Assembly: GCF_003751505.1 (NCBI RefSeq)
Contig: NZ_RJVB01000010.1
Location: 124,001-188,000 of the forward strand
Source of the DNA: Erwinia sp. JUb26
GTDB lineage: Bacteria > Pseudomonadota > Gammaproteobacteria > Enterobacterales > Enterobacteriaceae
Direction: 5' to 3'
DNA: 64,000 nt
The notes below the pieces were generated by a model. The model saw nothing but the letters and a program-made list of their open reading frames with translations. It did not search any database and was not told the DNA's origin. Positions 27,685 to 39,744 of the stretch are shown in pieces; the stretch's first letter is position 1, and each line of letters opens with the position of its first letter. A program made the translations under genes and the position numbers.

Positions 27685-28941
27685 TTAAAACTCTTTTCTC
27701 AGCCAGCTGTTGATTCTCTTGAACCAGTTACCCACTGAGGCTCTTTTTTCTACTTCTGCTTCACCGCTGAGGTGAGATTCTTTTCCGTAGTGCAGTAAGC
27801 CAACCGCCGTTGAGTAGTACGGCTCCTGCGCGTAATCCGTTAATCCTGTAATGTTCAGCGGCTGTCCGATGCGCACCTGCGTGTGGAAAACACGCTGGGC
27901 ACAAGCCGCTAATCCTTCAATCTGCGCCGCGCCGCCGGTCAGAACGATACCGGCCGCGAGGTGATGTTTAACGCCCTGCTGGCGAAGCTGTTCCTGCAGC
28001 TGCAGGATCTCGTCATTCACCAGATTCAGCAGTTCTGTGTAACGCGGCTCAATGACTTCAGCCAGCGTCTGACGCTGCAGGCTGCGCGGTGGTCGGCCAC
28101 CCACGCTCGGCACTTCGACGTTTTCATCTTTGCCAACGATTGAGCCGAGTGCACAACCGTGACGAACTTTAATTGCCTCGGCATCCGTTGGCGGCGTACC
28201 GAAAGCATAAGCGATATCGCTGGTGACCACGTTCCCCGCATAAGGGATAACTTTGGTGTGGCGCAGCGCGCCGCCGGTATAAACCGCGATATCCATCGTG
28301 CCGCCGCCGACATCAACAACACAAACGCCCAGTTCGCGCTCGTCTTCGGTCAACACGGCAAAACTTGAGGCCAGGCCGGCGAAAATCAGCTGATCGACTT
28401 TCAGGCCACAGCGTTCAACCGCTTTGACGATGTTCTTCGCCATGTCGTTGTGGCAGGTGATCAGATGCACTTTTGCCTGCATGCGCACGCCGGATAATCC
28501 AACCGGGTTTTTGATCCCTTCCTGATAGTCGATCGCGTATTCTTGCGGAATAACATGGAGGATGCGGTGTTCATCACGAACACGGACGGATTTCGCGGTG
28601 TGAACCACGTTTTCCACATCTTCCTGCGTTACTTCCTCTTCTGAAATAGGAACCATCCCTATTTCGTTCTGGCAGCTGATATGTTTGCCCGACAGCGCCA
28701 GATAAACCGAAGAAATCTGACAATCTGCCATCAGCTCAGCCTGATCGATAGCGCGCTGAACGCACTTCACTACCGATTCAAGGTCATTCACGCCGCCTTT
28801 ATCCATGCCGCGAGACGGGCAGCTGCCCACCCCGATAATATTGACCATGCCATCGGGCAGGACTTCTCCTACCAGGGCGGCAACCTTCGCGGTGCCTATC
28901 TCGAGTCCAACTACCAGTTTTCTGTCCGTCGACTTGATCAT
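27685..28941 (-). CDS. ftsA: Cell division protein FtsA (actin-like)
   Basis: This 418-residue actin-family ATPase tethers FtsZ to the membrane. It starts with [20 protein letters not shown] (phosphate 1). The 1C subdomain follows (about 85-165), then [20 protein letters not shown] (phosphate 2) and [20 protein letters not shown] (adenosine motif). The C-terminal amphipathic membrane-targeting helix is [15 protein letters not shown]. The start overlaps the ftsQ stop by 4 bp (ATGA). Confidence 0.98.
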   Translation of the reverse strand: MIKSTDRKLVVGLEIGTAKVAALVGEVLPDGMVNIIGVGSCPSRGMDKGGVNDLESVVKCVQRAIDQAELMADCQISSVYLALSGKHISCQNEIGMVPISEEEVTQEDVENVVHTAKSVRVRDEHRILHVIPQEYAIDYQEGIKNPVGLSGVRMQAKVHLITCHNDMAKNIVKAVERCGLKVDQLIFAGLASSFAVLTEDERELGVCVVDVGGGTMDIAVYTGGALRHTKVIPYAGNVVTSDIAYAFGTPPTDAEAIKVRHGCALGSIVGKDENVEVPSVGGRPPRSLQRQTLAEVIEPRYTELLNLVNDEILQLQEQLRQQGVKHHLAAGIVLTGGAAQIEGLAACAQRVFHTQVRIGQPLNITGLTDYAQEPYYSTAVGLLHYGKESHLSGEAEVEKRASVGNWFKRINSWLRKEF

Positions 28942-29780
28942 TGTTGTTTAGCCTGTACCTGATTCTGTTGCTGATGACTGTCAGCGCTAGTAATGAGTTC
29001 GGGTGTCCATCCTACTGCCGCGCCAGAGTCATAACGCAGGTCCACGTAGCTGATACGCTTATTTTCCGTCTGGCCCTGCTGTTGCAGAGTCGGGTAGAGA
29101 GCGATGAAGCGCTTCAACCGCTTCATATCTTCGTTACGTCCCAGCTCCAGACGGATATCATCATCTAACACCAGCTGCCATGAACGCCGCGCGGTCATTG
29201 AAGCAGCCTTTAACTTAAATTTGTTCGCTGCCAGCACGTCCCGCATCTGGTGGTAGCCGGTCAACACTTCCGTTTCGCTTCCTTCCGGGCCATACAGCAG
29301 CTGTAACACTTCTTTATCCTGATGGCTGGCCGGAACGCTGAACGATTTCCCTTCGGCGTCAACCATGTGCACATCATTCCAACGCGCAACCGGCACATAC
29401 TCAACCAGATGAATCTTTAATTCGTCCGGCCACTGCTTACGCACGCTCACCTGCTGGATCCACGGCAGGCGTTCGATCTGCTGCTGGATGATGTCCACAT
29501 CCTGCGACATAAAGGTGCCGGGTTCGCCAAGCGATAAAATCGCCTGACGAATATCATCGTTCCTGGTGTAGTGGGTTTGCCCCGTCACCACCAGCTTCGA
29601 TAACGGCTGCCTTGATGCATCGTCCATCCATTTCAGAACAACAAAACCACCCGCCAGCATGGTGCCGATAACCATCAGCAAAAACAGGATCCCGGCCAGG
29701 CGCGAGCCATTGCTACGCCCGGTTCGCGCTTTTTCCTGCTGCGCTTCACGATTTCGAACATTTAACGCCGCCTGAGACAT
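28938..29780 (-). CDS. ftsQ: Cell division protein FtsQ
   Basis: This 280-residue bitopic protein of the FtsQLB complex has a cytoplasmic N-terminus, a transmembrane helix about residues 28-50 ([20 protein letters not shown]), a POTRA domain from about 57 ([20 protein letters not shown]), and a beta domain with [20 protein letters not shown]. The C-terminal glutamine-rich tail ([13 protein letters not shown]) is typical of enterobacterial FtsQ. Only one base separates it from ddlB, and its end overlaps ftsA. Confidence 0.97.
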   Translation of the reverse strand: MSQAALNVRNREAQQEKARTGRSNGSRLAGILFLLMVIGTMLAGGFVVLKWMDDASRQPLSKLVVTGQTHYTRNDDIRQAILSLGEPGTFMSQDVDIIQQQIERLPWIQQVSVRKQWPDELKIHLVEYVPVARWNDVHMVDAEGKSFSVPASHQDKEVLQLLYGPEGSETEVLTGYHQMRDVLAANKFKLKAASMTARRSWQLVLDDDIRLELGRNEDMKRLKRFIALYPTLQQQGQTENKRISYVDLRYDSGAAVGWTPELITSADSHQQQNQVQAKQQ

Positions 29781-29781
29781 A

Positions 29782-30702
29782 TCAGTCGGCCAGTTCCAGA
29801 ATGCGTACTACCAGCTGCGAGAAGCTCAGACCTGCCTGTTTTGCTGCCATCGGCACCAGACTGTGGCTGGTCATTCCCGGCGAGGTGTTCACCTCAAGCA
29901 GGTAGAAGCGCCCGTCGCCGCCCATCATCACGTCGACGCGGCCCCAGCCGCTGCATCCCAGTGCGCGCCATGCAGCGATCACCAGCTGGCTTAATTCGGC
30001 TTCCTGCTCGTCGTTGAGCCCTGACGGGCAGAAATATTGCGTATCATCAGAGATGTACTTCGCCTGATAATCATAAAATTCGCTCGCCGCCTGAATACGG
30101 ATAGACGGCATAATCTGGTCGCCGATTACCGCAACGGTGTACTCCGGGCCACTGAGGAACGCTTCAACCAGCACTTCATCATCGTGGCGGAAGGCTTCCA
30201 CCAGCGCCGCGTGCAGCTGCGACGCATGATTCACGCGGGAAATCCCCACGCTTGAGCCTTCGCGGCTTGGCTTCACAAACAGCGGCATGCCCAGGGCAGC
30301 GATGCTGTCGGCAACGTCACCGTCGATACCGGCATCCATCTGCTTGCGGGTCAACGCCACATAAGGCGACACCGGCAGCCCACAGCCCTGCCAGAGGAAC
30401 TTGCTGCGCAGCTTATCCATCGTGATAGCCGATGCCATCACGCCGCTACCGGTGTAAGGAATATCCAGGAACTCAAGAACGCCCTGCAGCGTGCCGTCTT
30501 CACCGCCACGACCGTGCAACGCGATAAATGCTTTGGTAAAGCCCTGTTCTTTCAGGCTCAGTACAGGAACATCACGAATATCTACCGGATGTGCATCCAC
30601 GCCCGCTTCTTTCAGTCCGGCCAGTACGGCCGCACCCGATAACAGGGATACGTCACGCTCTGCGGACGTTCCACCCAGCAATACCGCTACTTTATCAGCC
30701 AT
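29782..30702 (-). CDS. ddlB: D-alanine--D-alanine ligase B
   Basis: This 306-residue ATP-grasp enzyme makes D-Ala-D-Ala for the muropeptide stem. Visible motifs are the N-terminal [39 protein letters not shown] (about 59-78), [20 protein letters not shown], the ATP-binding [14 protein letters not shown], and the metal-binding [20 protein letters not shown]. Length equals E. coli DdlB (306). It overlaps the murC end by 8 bp. Confidence 0.97.
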   Translation of the reverse strand: MADKVAVLLGGTSAERDVSLLSGAAVLAGLKEAGVDAHPVDIRDVPVLSLKEQGFTKAFIALHGRGGEDGTLQGVLEFLDIPYTGSGVMASAITMDKLRSKFLWQGCGLPVSPYVALTRKQMDAGIDGDVADSIAALGMPLFVKPSREGSSVGISRVNHASQLHAALVEAFRHDDEVLVEAFLSGPEYTVAVIGDQIMPSIRIQAASEFYDYQAKYISDDTQYFCPSGLNDEQEAELSQLVIAAWRALGCSGWGRVDVMMGGDGRFYLLEVNTSPGMTSHSLVPMAAKQAGLSFSQLVVRILELAD

Positions 30703-32173
30703 GATATTCCTCTTCTTTCGTCTGCGGTTGTAACTTCAGCTCTGCCAGTTTGCGGGCAATACGCCCAACGTTTCCTGCACCCTGAACCAGGATCAAATCA
30801 TTGCCGGAAAGCTTCGGCAGCAGGGTTTCCAGTACGGCGTCATGATCGGAAACCAGAATCGGATCGACCTTGCCACGGCCGCGGATCGTGCGGCACAGCG
30901 AACGGCTGTCGGCTCCAGGGATAGCGGTTTCACCGGCAGAATAGACATCCAGCATCAGCAGCACATCGACCTGCGACAGCACGTTAGCGAAATCGTCATA
31001 CAGATCGCGAGTGCGCGTATAGCGGTGCGGCTGGAAAATCATCACCAGCTGTTTGTCCGGCCAGCCTGCGCGTGCGGCTTTAATCGTCACGTCAACTTCG
31101 GTCGGATGATGTCCATAGTCATCAACCAGCATCGCCGTGCCCGACGGCTGACCGTTGGCTTCTGCCAGCGGGTATTCGCCGAGGAAGTCAAAGCGACGTC
31201 CGGTGCCCTGGAAGCTCTCCAGCGCGCTGAGGATATCTTCATCCTCAATGCCTTCTTCTGTGGCAACCGCCACGGCGGCCGCGGCGTTCAGCGCGTTATG
31301 GCGGCCCGGGGCGTTCAGCGTCACATGCATTAACGGCTTGTCGTGGCGCACCAGCGTAAACAGGCCCTGCGCGCCGCGCTGTTCGTAATTCTCAACCCGC
31401 ACATCGGCGTCTTCACTGAAGCCGTAAGTGGTAATCTGGCGCCCGACGCGCGGCAGCAGATCGCGGATCACCGCGTCATCAATACACAGCACCGCACGGC
31501 CGTAAAACGGCAGGTTGTGCAGGAAGTTAATAAACGTCTGCTTTAAGTTCTCAAAGTCGCCCTGGTACGTGTCCATATGGTCGGCTTCAATGTTGGTGAC
31601 AATCGCCACCATCGGCTGCAGATGGAGGAATGACGCATCACTCTCATCCGCTTCAGCAATCAGATAACGGCTGCTGCCCAGGCGCGCATGGGTGCCCGCA
31701 GCCTTAACCAGGCCTCCGTTCACGAACGTTGGATCCAGCCCGCCTTCGGCATAAATGCTGGACACCATCGCCGTGGTGGTGGTTTTCCCGTGCGTGCCGG
31801 CAATCGCAATACCGTGGCGGAAGCGCATCAGTTCGGCCAGCATTTCCGCGCGACGGATCACCGGGATACGCGCCTCACGTGCGGCCAGCACTTCCGGATT
31901 ATCCTGCGCCACCGCCGTCGAAACCACGACCACGCTGGCGTCGCTGACGTTTTCCGGGCGATGGTTGAAATAGATCGTTGCGCCCAGCCCGCTCAGATGC
32001 TGAGTCACCGCGTTCGGTGCCAGGTCAGAGCCGCTGATTTCATAACCTTCATTCGCCAACACTTCGGCAATACCGCCCATGCCGGCACCACCGATGCCAA
32101 CAAAGTGGATGTGCCGGACGCGACGCATCTCGGGCACGATAGAACGCAGTTTTGCCAGTTGTTGTGTATTCAT
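30695..32173 (-). CDS. murC: UDP-N-acetylmuramate--L-alanine ligase
   Basis: This 492-residue cytoplasmic Mur ligase adds L-Ala to UDP-MurNAc. The N-terminal UDP-binding [20 protein letters not shown] is followed by the P-loop [20 protein letters not shown] (about 125-144), [20 protein letters not shown] with the carbamylated-Lys region nearby, [17 protein letters not shown], and the C-terminal [20 protein letters not shown]. Length is close to E. coli (491). It is 60 bp after murG, the largest gap among the mur genes here, and overlaps ddlB. Confidence 0.98.
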   Translation of the reverse strand: MNTQQLAKLRSIVPEMRRVRHIHFVGIGGAGMGGIAEVLANEGYEISGSDLAPNAVTQHLSGLGATIYFNHRPENVSDASVVVVSTAVAQDNPEVLAAREARIPVIRRAEMLAELMRFRHGIAIAGTHGKTTTTAMVSSIYAEGGLDPTFVNGGLVKAAGTHARLGSSRYLIAEADESDASFLHLQPMVAIVTNIEADHMDTYQGDFENLKQTFINFLHNLPFYGRAVLCIDDAVIRDLLPRVGRQITTYGFSEDADVRVENYEQRGAQGLFTLVRHDKPLMHVTLNAPGRHNALNAAAAVAVATEEGIEDEDILSALESFQGTGRRFDFLGEYPLAEANGQPSGTAMLVDDYGHHPTEVDVTIKAARAGWPDKQLVMIFQPHRYTRTRDLYDDFANVLSQVDVLLMLDVYSAGETAIPGADSRSLCRTIRGRGKVDPILVSDHDAVLETLLPKLSGNDLILVQGAGNVGRIARKLAELKLQPQTKEEEYHG

Positions 32174-32233
32174 CTCTTCTTTGCCACACCTGTGTTTCTA
32201 TGAAGCGGGTACGCCCACTTCAGCAAATAGTGT

Positions 32234-33292
32234 TTACCGCGCCGCTTTGCTGACTTCAGCAGCGACGCGCTCTGTTGCATCCGGGATAGCAACGGCGCGG
32301 GCCTTTTCGGCCATCTGCAGCAGCGTTGCACGGTCCCAGCCTGCCAGCGTTGAAGCCACCGTTTCAGCGGTAAACTGCGGCTGCTCATAAATTTTTGCGG
32401 CACCTGCCTGTTCCAGCGGCAGCGCGTTCCAGTACTGCTGGCGATCTTTATGTTGGAATGGTACGAAAATCGCCGGTAATCCCGCCGCCGCGACTTCGCT
32501 GACGGTCAGTGCGCCGGAACGACATACCACAACGTCCGCCCAGGCATAGGCTGCCGCCATATCATCAATAAATTCTGCGACTTTATGCTGGGTCTGCCCG
32601 ACCTGAGCATAAGCCTGATTAACGCTGTCCAGCGCGCCCTTCCCCACCTGATGCCACAGCGTAATGCGATCGCCGAGGATCGCGGCCACTTCTGGCAAAG
32701 TCTGATTCAGCACGCGCGCGCCCTGGCTGCCGCCAATGACCAGTACGCGAACCGGGCCTTCGCGTCCGGTCAGACGTTCTGCCGGTAACGGCAGCGCCAG
32801 CACGTCGGTTCGCACCGGGTTGCCGACCACTTCCGCATTCGGAAACGCGCCCGGGAACGCCTGCATCACTTTTTTGGCAATTTTTGCCAGCCATTTGTTG
32901 GTCAGCCCGGCAATACCGTTTTGTTCATGCAGCACGACCGGAATACCGCAGCTCCACGCGGCCAGGCCGCCGGGGCCGGAAACATAGCCGCCCATTCCCA
33001 GCACCACATCCGGCTGCCAGCGCTTCATAATCGCCCGGGCCTGGCGCCAGGCGTTGAAGATACGCAGCGGTGCCGCCAGCTGTGCCTTGATGCCTTTACC
33101 GCGCAGTCCGCTAATGCGGATAAACTCGATGTCGATTCCGTGCTTTGGCACCAGGTCCGCTTCCATCCGATCTGCGGTTCCCAGCCAGCGTACCTGCCAG
33201 CCCTGTGCCATAAGATGGTGCGCAACTGCCAGCCCGGGGAAAACGTGCCCTCCGGTTCCACCGGCCATCACCATCAGTCGCTTTCCACTCAT
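32234..33292 (-). CDS. murG: Lipid II synthase MurG (GlcNAc transferase)
   Basis: This 352-residue peripheral membrane GT-B glycosyltransferase transfers GlcNAc to lipid I. The N-terminal glycine-rich loop is [20 protein letters not shown], the second G-loop is [20 protein letters not shown], and the third is [20 protein letters not shown]. The donor site is [20 protein letters not shown] with [16 protein letters not shown]. Three bases separate it from ftsW. Confidence 0.98.
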   Translation of the reverse strand: MSGKRLMVMAGGTGGHVFPGLAVAHHLMAQGWQVRWLGTADRMEADLVPKHGIDIEFIRISGLRGKGIKAQLAAPLRIFNAWRQARAIMKRWQPDVVLGMGGYVSGPGGLAAWSCGIPVVLHEQNGIAGLTNKWLAKIAKKVMQAFPGAFPNAEVVGNPVRTDVLALPLPAERLTGREGPVRVLVIGGSQGARVLNQTLPEVAAILGDRITLWHQVGKGALDSVNQAYAQVGQTQHKVAEFIDDMAAAYAWADVVVCRSGALTVSEVAAAGLPAIFVPFQHKDRQQYWNALPLEQAGAAKIYEQPQFTAETVASTLAGWDRATLLQMAEKARAVAIPDATERVAAEVSKAAR

Positions 33293-33295
33293 CGA

Positions 33296-34504
33296 CTAAC
33301 CTCGCGTAAACGCCTGGGCTTTTGCCAGACGCGTTTCATAATCAATACGTAACAACAGCACGATAGCGGTCGACATAATAATCAGACTCGATCCACCGTA
33401 ACTGATCAGCGGCAGCGTCAGACCCTTGGTCGGTAACATGCCCGCCGCAGCGCCAACGTTAACCAGAGCCTGGAAGCTGAACCAGACGCCAATTGAGCAC
33501 GCCAGAAAGCCCGAAAATCGCTGATCGATCTCTAACGCCTTGCGCCCGATGGACATCGCGCGAAAAGCGACGAAGAATACCATTAACAACGCGAAAACCA
33601 CACCGATATAACCCAGTTCTTCCCCAATAATCGAGAAGATAAAATCGGTATGTGCCTCGGGTAAATACTCCAGTTTTTGCACCGAGTTCCCAAGGCCCTG
33701 GCCCCAGAATTCACCGCGACCAAAGGCCATCAGCGACTGGGTCAACTGGTAGCCGCTGCCGAACGGATCTTCCCACGGATTCCAGAACGACGTGACGCGT
33801 CGCATACGATACGGTTCCGCCACAATCAGCAGGCAAACGGCAAAGATTCCAGAGCCGATAATCGCCAGGAACTGCCATAATTTCGCCCCGGCAAGAAACA
33901 GCATCGCCAGCGTGGTCACAAACAGTACCACCACGGTTCCGAGGTCGGGCTGCGCCAGCAGCAGCACGGCCAGCACCACCATCACGCCCATCGGCTTACA
34001 GAAGCCCCAGAAGTTATGGCGGACCTCTTCAACCTTGCGCACCAGATAGCTGGCCAGATAGCAAAACAGGGCCAGCTTTGACAGTTCCGCCGGCTGAATG
34101 CGCAGCGGCCCGAGGGCAATCCAGCGCGACGCACCGTTAACCGAGCTGCCGACGACCAGTACCACCAGCAGCATCACAATCGTGACCATCAGCATGATGT
34201 TGCTGTAGCGCTGCCAGACGGCCATCGGCACCCGCAGCGTGACCAGCGACATACCGAACGCCAGCGCAATATAGAACGCATCACGCTTGGCGAAATAAAA
34301 CGGATCGTCCGAGAGGCGCTGCCCCACCGGCATCGATGCCGACGTTACCATCACAAAACCGATAATCGCCAGGCCAAAGGTCAGCCACAGCAGCATCCGG
34401 TCGTACAGCACCATCGAGTTGGTATCGCTTTCGCGCGATCCCATCACCCAGCCCTTCAGGCGATCGGAAATGCCACCGGCAAGGCTCAGACCGGGTAAAC
34501 GCAT
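33296..34504 (-). CDS. ftsW: Lipid II polymerase FtsW (SEDS family)
   Basis: This 402-residue polytopic septal peptidoglycan glycosyltransferase works with FtsI. About ten transmembrane helices are visible. SEDS signatures are [20 protein letters not shown] (about 122-141), the large loop [20 protein letters not shown] with [20 protein letters not shown], then [18 protein letters not shown], and [15 protein letters not shown]. The start overlaps the murD stop by one base. Confidence 0.97.
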   Translation of the reverse strand: MRLPGLSLAGGISDRLKGWVMGSRESDTNSMVLYDRMLLWLTFGLAIIGFVMVTSASMPVGQRLSDDPFYFAKRDAFYIALAFGMSLVTLRVPMAVWQRYSNIMLMVTIVMLLVVLVVGSSVNGASRWIALGPLRIQPAELSKLALFCYLASYLVRKVEEVRHNFWGFCKPMGVMVVLAVLLLAQPDLGTVVVLFVTTLAMLFLAGAKLWQFLAIIGSGIFAVCLLIVAEPYRMRRVTSFWNPWEDPFGSGYQLTQSLMAFGRGEFWGQGLGNSVQKLEYLPEAHTDFIFSIIGEELGYIGVVFALLMVFFVAFRAMSIGRKALEIDQRFSGFLACSIGVWFSFQALVNVGAAAGMLPTKGLTLPLISYGGSSLIIMSTAIVLLLRIDYETRLAKAQAFTRG

Positions 34505-35820
34505 CAGCCCATCTCCTGTGCCAGCTGGGCAAACAGGTCGCCGCGCTGCTCAAAGTTTTTAAACTGGTCGAGGCTGGCGCAGGCGGGTGACAGCAGCACC
34601 ATATCGCCCGATTTAACCTGAGCGGCAATCTGCACCATCGCTTCAGCCATTGTGTCCGTTTGCACGGAAATGTCCGGCCGCAGTGCCGCCAGTTCCTCAC
34701 CGTCGCGGCCAAAGCAGTAAACGCGAATGTTGTCGCCCTGCAGGTAGCGGGTCAGCGAGCTGAAATCGGCTGATTTACCGTCGCCGCCCAACAGCAGCCA
34801 CAGCGTACCGGCAACCTGTAAACCATTCAGCGCCGCCTCGGTGCTGCCGACGTTGGTGGCTTTGGAATCGTTAATCCAGCGCACGCCGTTATTGTCATGC
34901 ACCAGTTGGAAGCGATGCGCCAGGCCAGCAAAGGTGGTCAGGGCTTTCAGGCTGGTTGCGCGTGGCAGGCCTACGGCATCCGCCAGCGCCAGCGCGGCCA
35001 GCGCATTGCTGTAGTTATGCTGGCCCGTCAGATTCATTTCAGCGGTGTTCAGCACCTTCTCACCTTTAACCCGCAGCCAGGTGTTGCCCTGCTGGCGATT
35101 AAGATGATAGTCACCCACGTCCACGCCAAAGCTGACGCAGCGCTGGTCAGCGCCGCGTACCGGCATAGTCATGGCGTCATCCGCGTTGACCACGCAAACC
35201 GCCGCGTTTTCATAAATCCGTAACTTAGCGGCACGATACTGCTGCATGCCGAGCGGGTAGCGGTCCATGTGATCTTCAGTGACGTTGAGGATCGTGGCCG
35301 CCGCCGCGTGCAGGCTGCTGGTTGTCTCCAGCTGGAAGCTGGAAAGCTCCAGCACGTACAGCTGCGCTGGTTTATCCAGCAGCATCAGCGCCGGAAGGCC
35401 GATATTGCCACCGACGCCCACCTGCCAGCCGGCGGCCTGTGCCATTTCACCCACCAGCGTGGTGACGGTGCTTTTACCGTTAGAGCCGGTAATGGCGACG
35501 ATCGGTGCCTGCGCCTCGCGGCAGAACAATTCGATATCGCCAACAATCTCAACGCCCGCTTCCGCCGCATCCATCAGTGCCGGATGCGCCAGTGCCATAC
35601 CCGGGCTGGCGACTATCAGGTCAGCGTCCAGAAGCCAGCGGTCGTTCAGCGATCCCAGCCAGCGCTCAACTTCCGCCGGGAGTTTTTCCAGCCCTGGCGG
35701 TACGACGCGGGTATCCATCACGCGCGGCGTGACGCCGCGCGCTAAAAAGAAATCAACGCAGGAAAGACCGGTCAGGCCCAACCCGATGATGACGACTTTT
35801 TTACCCTGATAGTCAGCCAT
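34504..35820 (-). CDS. murD: UDP-N-acetylmuramoylalanine--D-glutamate ligase
   Basis: This 438-residue Mur ligase adds D-Glu. The N-terminal Rossmann-like [20 protein letters not shown] binds UDP. The P-loop is [15 protein letters not shown] (about 111-125), then [36 protein letters not shown] and the C-terminal [38 protein letters not shown] marks the end. Length equals E. coli MurD (438). It is 2 bp after mraY and overlaps ftsW by one base. Confidence 0.98.
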   Translation of the reverse strand: MADYQGKKVVIIGLGLTGLSCVDFFLARGVTPRVMDTRVVPPGLEKLPAEVERWLGSLNDRWLLDADLIVASPGMALAHPALMDAAEAGVEIVGDIELFCREAQAPIVAITGSNGKSTVTTLVGEMAQAAGWQVGVGGNIGLPALMLLDKPAQLYVLELSSFQLETTSSLHAAAATILNVTEDHMDRYPLGMQQYRAAKLRIYENAAVCVVNADDAMTMPVRGADQRCVSFGVDVGDYHLNRQQGNTWLRVKGEKVLNTAEMNLTGQHNYSNALAALALADAVGLPRATSLKALTTFAGLAHRFQLVHDNNGVRWINDSKATNVGSTEAALNGLQVAGTLWLLLGGDGKSADFSSLTRYLQGDNIRVYCFGRDGEELAALRPDISVQTDTMAEAMVQIAAQVKSGDMVLLSPACASLDQFKNFEQRGDLFAQLAQEMG

Positions 35821-35822
35821 GA

Positions 35823-36905
35823 TTAACGTACCTTCAGCGTTGCCAGGCCAATCAGCACCAGCATCAGTGAAATAATCCAGAAGCGCACGATCACGCGTGG
35901 TTCCGGCCAGCCTTTCAGTTCGTAGTGGTGATGAATCGGCGCCATGCGGAAAATACGCTGGCCGCGTAATTTAAACGAGCCGACCTGCAGGATAACGGAC
36001 AGGGTTTCGACCACGAACACGCCGCCCATAATCACCAGCAGGAACTCCTGACGCAGCAGTACGGCGATTGTACCGAGCGCACCACCGAGGGCCAGAGAAC
36101 CGACATCGCCCATGAAGACCTGGGCCGGATAGGTGTTAAACCACAGGAAGCCAAGACCGGCACCGACAATAGCGGTACAGACAACCACCAGCTCACCGGC
36201 GTGGCGCAGATAAGGAATATGCAGATATTCAGCAAATTTCACGTTACCGGTGGCCCATGCGACCAGGGCAAAGCCTGCGGCAACAAACACCGTTGGCATA
36301 ATCGCCAGCCCGTCCAGACCATCGGTCAGGTTGACGGCGTTGCTGGTGCCGACGATGACGAAGTAGGTCAGCAGCAGATAGAGCAGGCCCAGCTGTGGCA
36401 TCACGTCTTTAAAGAACGGCACCACCAGCTGAGTCGCAGGCGTGTCTTTACCAATCGCATACATCGCAAAGGCCACGGCCAGGGCAATAACCGACTGCCA
36501 GAAGTACTTCCAGCGGGCGATCAGGCCCTTAGTGTCTTTACGCACCACCTTGCGGTAATCATCGACGAAACCAACGGCGCCGTAGCCTACCAGCACAAAC
36601 AGCACGCACCAGACGTACGGGTTCGAAGGATACGCCCATAGCAGAACGGAAATGGTGATCGAGGTCAGGATCATAATCCCGCCCATGGTCGGCGTGCCGC
36701 GCTTGCTGAAGTGCGACTCCGGGCCATCGTTACGCACCACCTGGCCAAATGACATTTCCTGCAGACGGGCAATCATCCGGGGACCCATCCACAGCGAGAT
36801 AAACAGCGCGGTCAGCAGGCTGACAATGGCGCGAAACGTCAGATACGAAAAGACGTTAAAGCCAGAATATAAAGAGACCAAATGCTCGGCCAGCCAGACT
36901 AACAT
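35823..36905 (-). CDS. mraY: Phospho-N-acetylmuramoyl-pentapeptide transferase MraY
   Basis: This 360-residue integral membrane enzyme makes lipid I from UDP-MurNAc-pentapeptide and undecaprenyl phosphate. About ten helices are visible. Signatures are [17 protein letters not shown] (about 64-80), [16 protein letters not shown] (Asp-Asp site), [17 protein letters not shown] (about 188-204), [15 protein letters not shown] (third Asp), and [20 protein letters not shown]. Length equals E. coli MraY (360). It overlaps murF by 7 bp. Confidence 0.98.
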   Translation of the reverse strand: MLVWLAEHLVSLYSGFNVFSYLTFRAIVSLLTALFISLWMGPRMIARLQEMSFGQVVRNDGPESHFSKRGTPTMGGIMILTSITISVLLWAYPSNPYVWCVLFVLVGYGAVGFVDDYRKVVRKDTKGLIARWKYFWQSVIALAVAFAMYAIGKDTPATQLVVPFFKDVMPQLGLLYLLLTYFVIVGTSNAVNLTDGLDGLAIMPTVFVAAGFALVAWATGNVKFAEYLHIPYLRHAGELVVVCTAIVGAGLGFLWFNTYPAQVFMGDVGSLALGGALGTIAVLLRQEFLLVIMGGVFVVETLSVILQVGSFKLRGQRIFRMAPIHHHYELKGWPEPRVIVRFWIISLMLVLIGLATLKVR

Positions 36906-38260
36906 GCGCTTTTCTCCTGTAAGGCGCGTACGACCTGCTCCATTGCAGAACTACGCGATCCTTTGACTAATACGGTTATCTTTTGATGTTCAGAAAGCAG
37001 CGCCAGCGCGCGAGCGCTAAGTAATGCCTTATCACTAAAATGCTCCCCTACGCCGCTGGCATCGCTGATGTCATGGCTGAGGTTGCCTGTACTTAATACT
37101 TTATCGATCCCGGCCATGCGAATCGCTTCACCGACCTGACGATGGCATTCGGCGGCTTCCGCCCCCAGTTCGCCCATATCACCGACGATCATCACGCGGT
37201 AGCCCGGCATTTCACCCAGCACCTGTGCGGCCGCGGTCATGGATCCGACGTTGGCGTTGTAGCTGTCGTCCAGCAGCAGCCGATCCTCATCAAGCACAAT
37301 GGGGAACAGGCGGCCCGGAACGGCCTGCAGCGAACTCAGCCCCTGACGGATGGCACTGAGCGGTGCGCCTACCGACAACGCAAGTGCCGAGGCGGCCAGC
37401 GCATTGGCAATATTGTGGCGGCCCGGCAGCGGCAGGGTGATATCAATCTCGCCCTGCGGCGTATGCAGCACGAAGAGCGTTCCACGGGTGCTGAAGCTGA
37501 TGTTGCTGGCATAGAAGTCGCTGTCGGCCTGCGGCTCCGGCGAAAAGCGCCAGACGGTTTTGCCCTGAAGCGATGCCTGCCAGTGCGGCCAGTCGTTACT
37601 GTCACTATTGATAATGGCGGTGCCGTGCAGCGGCAGCCCGTTAAAGATTTCGCCTTTGGCTTTCGCTACCCCGGCCAGGGAGCCAAAGCCTTCCAGATGC
37701 GCCGCCGCCAGATTATTGACCAGCGCCGCTTCCGGGCGGGTTAATTCGGTGGTGTAAGCGATCTCACCCTGGTGGTTTGCGCCCAGTTCAATGACCGCAT
37801 ACTGATGTTCCGCCGTCAGGCGCAGCAGCGTCAGCGGCACGCCGATGTCATTATTCAAATTGCCTGCGGTGTACAGCGTTTCACCACACGCGCGCAGGAT
37901 CGCGGCGGTCATCTCTTTCACGGAAGTTTTACCGGAGGAGCCGGTCAGCGCCACTACGCGGGCCGAAGACTGCTGGCGCACCCAGCCAGCAATGCGGCCA
38001 AGCGCGATACGCGTGTCTTCAACCACCACCTGGGCGACTTCTACTGGTAAGCGCTTACTCACCAACAGTGCCGAAGAACCGACTTTAACTGCCTCCTCCG
38101 CGAAGTCATGCGCGTCGAAGCGCTCACCCTTCAGGGCAATGAACAGGCAACCGGCGGTAATCTTACGGGTGTCGGTGGTGACGGCATCGATGGTGGCATC
38201 GTTACCGAACAGCGTTCCACCGGTGATGTCCGCCAGCTGTTTCAGGGTAAAGGCGATCAT
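36899..38260 (-). CDS. murF: UDP-MurNAc-tripeptide--D-alanyl-D-alanine ligase
   Basis: This 453-residue Mur ligase adds D-Ala-D-Ala to complete the pentapeptide. The N-terminus is [20 protein letters not shown] with the substrate part [20 protein letters not shown]. The P-loop is [20 protein letters not shown] (about 104-123), then [40 protein letters not shown] and [20 protein letters not shown]. It overlaps murE by 4 bp and mraY by 7 bp. The substrate comes from MurE and DdlB encoded in the same cluster. Confidence 0.98.
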   Translation of the reverse strand: MIAFTLKQLADITGGTLFGNDATIDAVTTDTRKITAGCLFIALKGERFDAHDFAEEAVKVGSSALLVSKRLPVEVAQVVVEDTRIALGRIAGWVRQQSSARVVALTGSSGKTSVKEMTAAILRACGETLYTAGNLNNDIGVPLTLLRLTAEHQYAVIELGANHQGEIAYTTELTRPEAALVNNLAAAHLEGFGSLAGVAKAKGEIFNGLPLHGTAIINSDSNDWPHWQASLQGKTVWRFSPEPQADSDFYASNISFSTRGTLFVLHTPQGEIDITLPLPGRHNIANALAASALALSVGAPLSAIRQGLSSLQAVPGRLFPIVLDEDRLLLDDSYNANVGSMTAAAQVLGEMPGYRVMIVGDMGELGAEAAECHRQVGEAIRMAGIDKVLSTGNLSHDISDASGVGEHFSDKALLSARALALLSEHQKITVLVKGSRSSAMEQVVRALQEKSAC

Positions 38261-39744
38261 GCCACCACCCCCAGCAGACGCGCGACGGTGACCCGGTCGG
38301 AATAATCAAAGCGCTGCTGACCAATGATTTGATAATCTTCATGGCCTTTCCCCGCCACCAGCACGATATCGCCTTCCTGCGCCTGCATTACGGCGTTAGT
38401 GACCGCTTGCGCACGCCCGAGAACAACGCGGGCACGGCTCGGATCCAGCAGGCCGGTCAGTACATCGGCCACAATCGCCGCCGGATCTTCACTGCGCGGG
38501 TTGTCGTCGGTAATCACCACCACATCGGCAAACTGCTCAGCAATGGCTCCCATCAGCGGACGCTTGCCTTTATCGCGGTCGCCGCCGCAGCCGAACACGC
38601 ACCACAGTTTGCCTTTACAGTGCAGGCGCGCCGCAGCCAGCGCTTTTTCCAGCGCATCCGGGGTGTGGGCGTAATCCACCACCACCGTCGGTTTGCCCGG
38701 CGCGGTAAACACTTCCATACGTCCGGTCACCGGCAGCAGTTGGTTTGCCGTTGCGGTCAGCACAGCCAGCGGATAATCCAGCGACAGCAGCGTTGCCAGC
38801 GCCACCAGCAGGTTGCTGACGTTAAAGGCGCCCATCAGGCGGCTTTCAAACTCACCGTTGCCCCAGCTGGAGGCAAACTTCACGCTCGCGCCGCCGTCGT
38901 GATAGTTCACGTCGGTCGCTTTTAGCCAGCGCCCGTGGCAGTCAGACTGCAGATTGTTTTCCATGGTCACGGCAACGGCGTCGGGAAGCTGCTGCAGCCA
39001 GCGGCGGCCAACTTCATCGTCAGCGTTGATGATCGCCTGACCAACCTGATGCTCGGAGAAAAGCAGCCATTTTGCCGCTTCGTAGCGCGCCATATCTCCG
39101 TGATAGTCGAGGTGATCGCGACTGAGGTTGGTAAATGCCGCTGCGGCAAACGGCAGTGCGGCAACGCGGTGCTGCACCAGACCGTGAGAAGAAATTTCCA
39201 TAGCCGCCAGCGTCGCGCCTTTTTCCAGCAGCGACGCCAGCTGATGCTGAACGTCAACCGCCGAACCCGTGGTGTTTTCAGCGGCGGCCAGTTGGCCGTA
39301 AAGGCCGTTACCGACGGTCCCCATCACCGCACCGGTTTCGCCCAGCAGCTGTGCCCACTGTGCCAGCAGCTGGGTGGTGGTGGTTTTACCGTTGGTCCCG
39401 GTTACGCCGATAAGCTTCAGTTTCTCACCGGGCTGCTGATAGAAGCGCCCGGCCAGCGCGGACAGGCGCTGGGAAAGCTGCGACAGGTAAATTACCGGCA
39501 CGCCGTGCATTTCCACTACGCTGCCGTCTTCCGCTTCACCATCCGCGTCAGCAATCACCGCCGCCACACCCTGGGCAATCGCCTGGGGGATAAAACGACG
39601 GCCATCTGCCGCATGTCCTTTAATCGCAACAAAGAGATCGCCGGAAGCCGCGACGCGGCTATCCAGTGTCATTTCATTCAGCGTGCGCGCAGGCAAACCA
39701 GCAACCCAGGGCGCCAGTAAGTCGTGCAGATTACGATCGGTCAC
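38257..39744 (-). CDS. murE: UDP-MurNAc-L-Ala-D-Glu--meso-diaminopimelate ligase
   Basis: This 495-residue Mur ligase adds meso-DAP. The P-loop is [20 protein letters not shown], followed by [20 protein letters not shown] and [20 protein letters not shown]. The DAP-specific motif DNPR is present in [17 protein letters not shown], so the cell wall uses meso-DAP. I place the start at the GTG at 39744 (product [12 protein letters not shown]), which aligns with E. coli MurE; an ATG at 39756 in the same frame would add 4 residues. Either way the 5' end lies inside the ftsI 3' end (14 or 26 bp). Confidence 0.96.
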   Translation of the reverse strand: MTDRNLHDLLAPWVAGLPARTLNEMTLDSRVAASGDLFVAIKGHAADGRRFIPQAIAQGVAAVIADADGEAEDGSVVEMHGVPVIYLSQLSQRLSALAGRFYQQPGEKLKLIGVTGTNGKTTTTQLLAQWAQLLGETGAVMGTVGNGLYGQLAAAENTTGSAVDVQHQLASLLEKGATLAAMEISSHGLVQHRVAALPFAAAAFTNLSRDHLDYHGDMARYEAAKWLLFSEHQVGQAIINADDEVGRRWLQQLPDAVAVTMENNLQSDCHGRWLKATDVNYHDGGASVKFASSWGNGEFESRLMGAFNVSNLLVALATLLSLDYPLAVLTATANQLLPVTGRMEVFTAPGKPTVVVDYAHTPDALEKALAAARLHCKGKLWCVFGCGGDRDKGKRPLMGAIAEQFADVVVITDDNPRSEDPAAIVADVLTGLLDPSRARVVLGRAQAVTNAVMQAQEGDIVLVAGKGHEDYQIIGQQRFDYSDRVTVARLLGVVA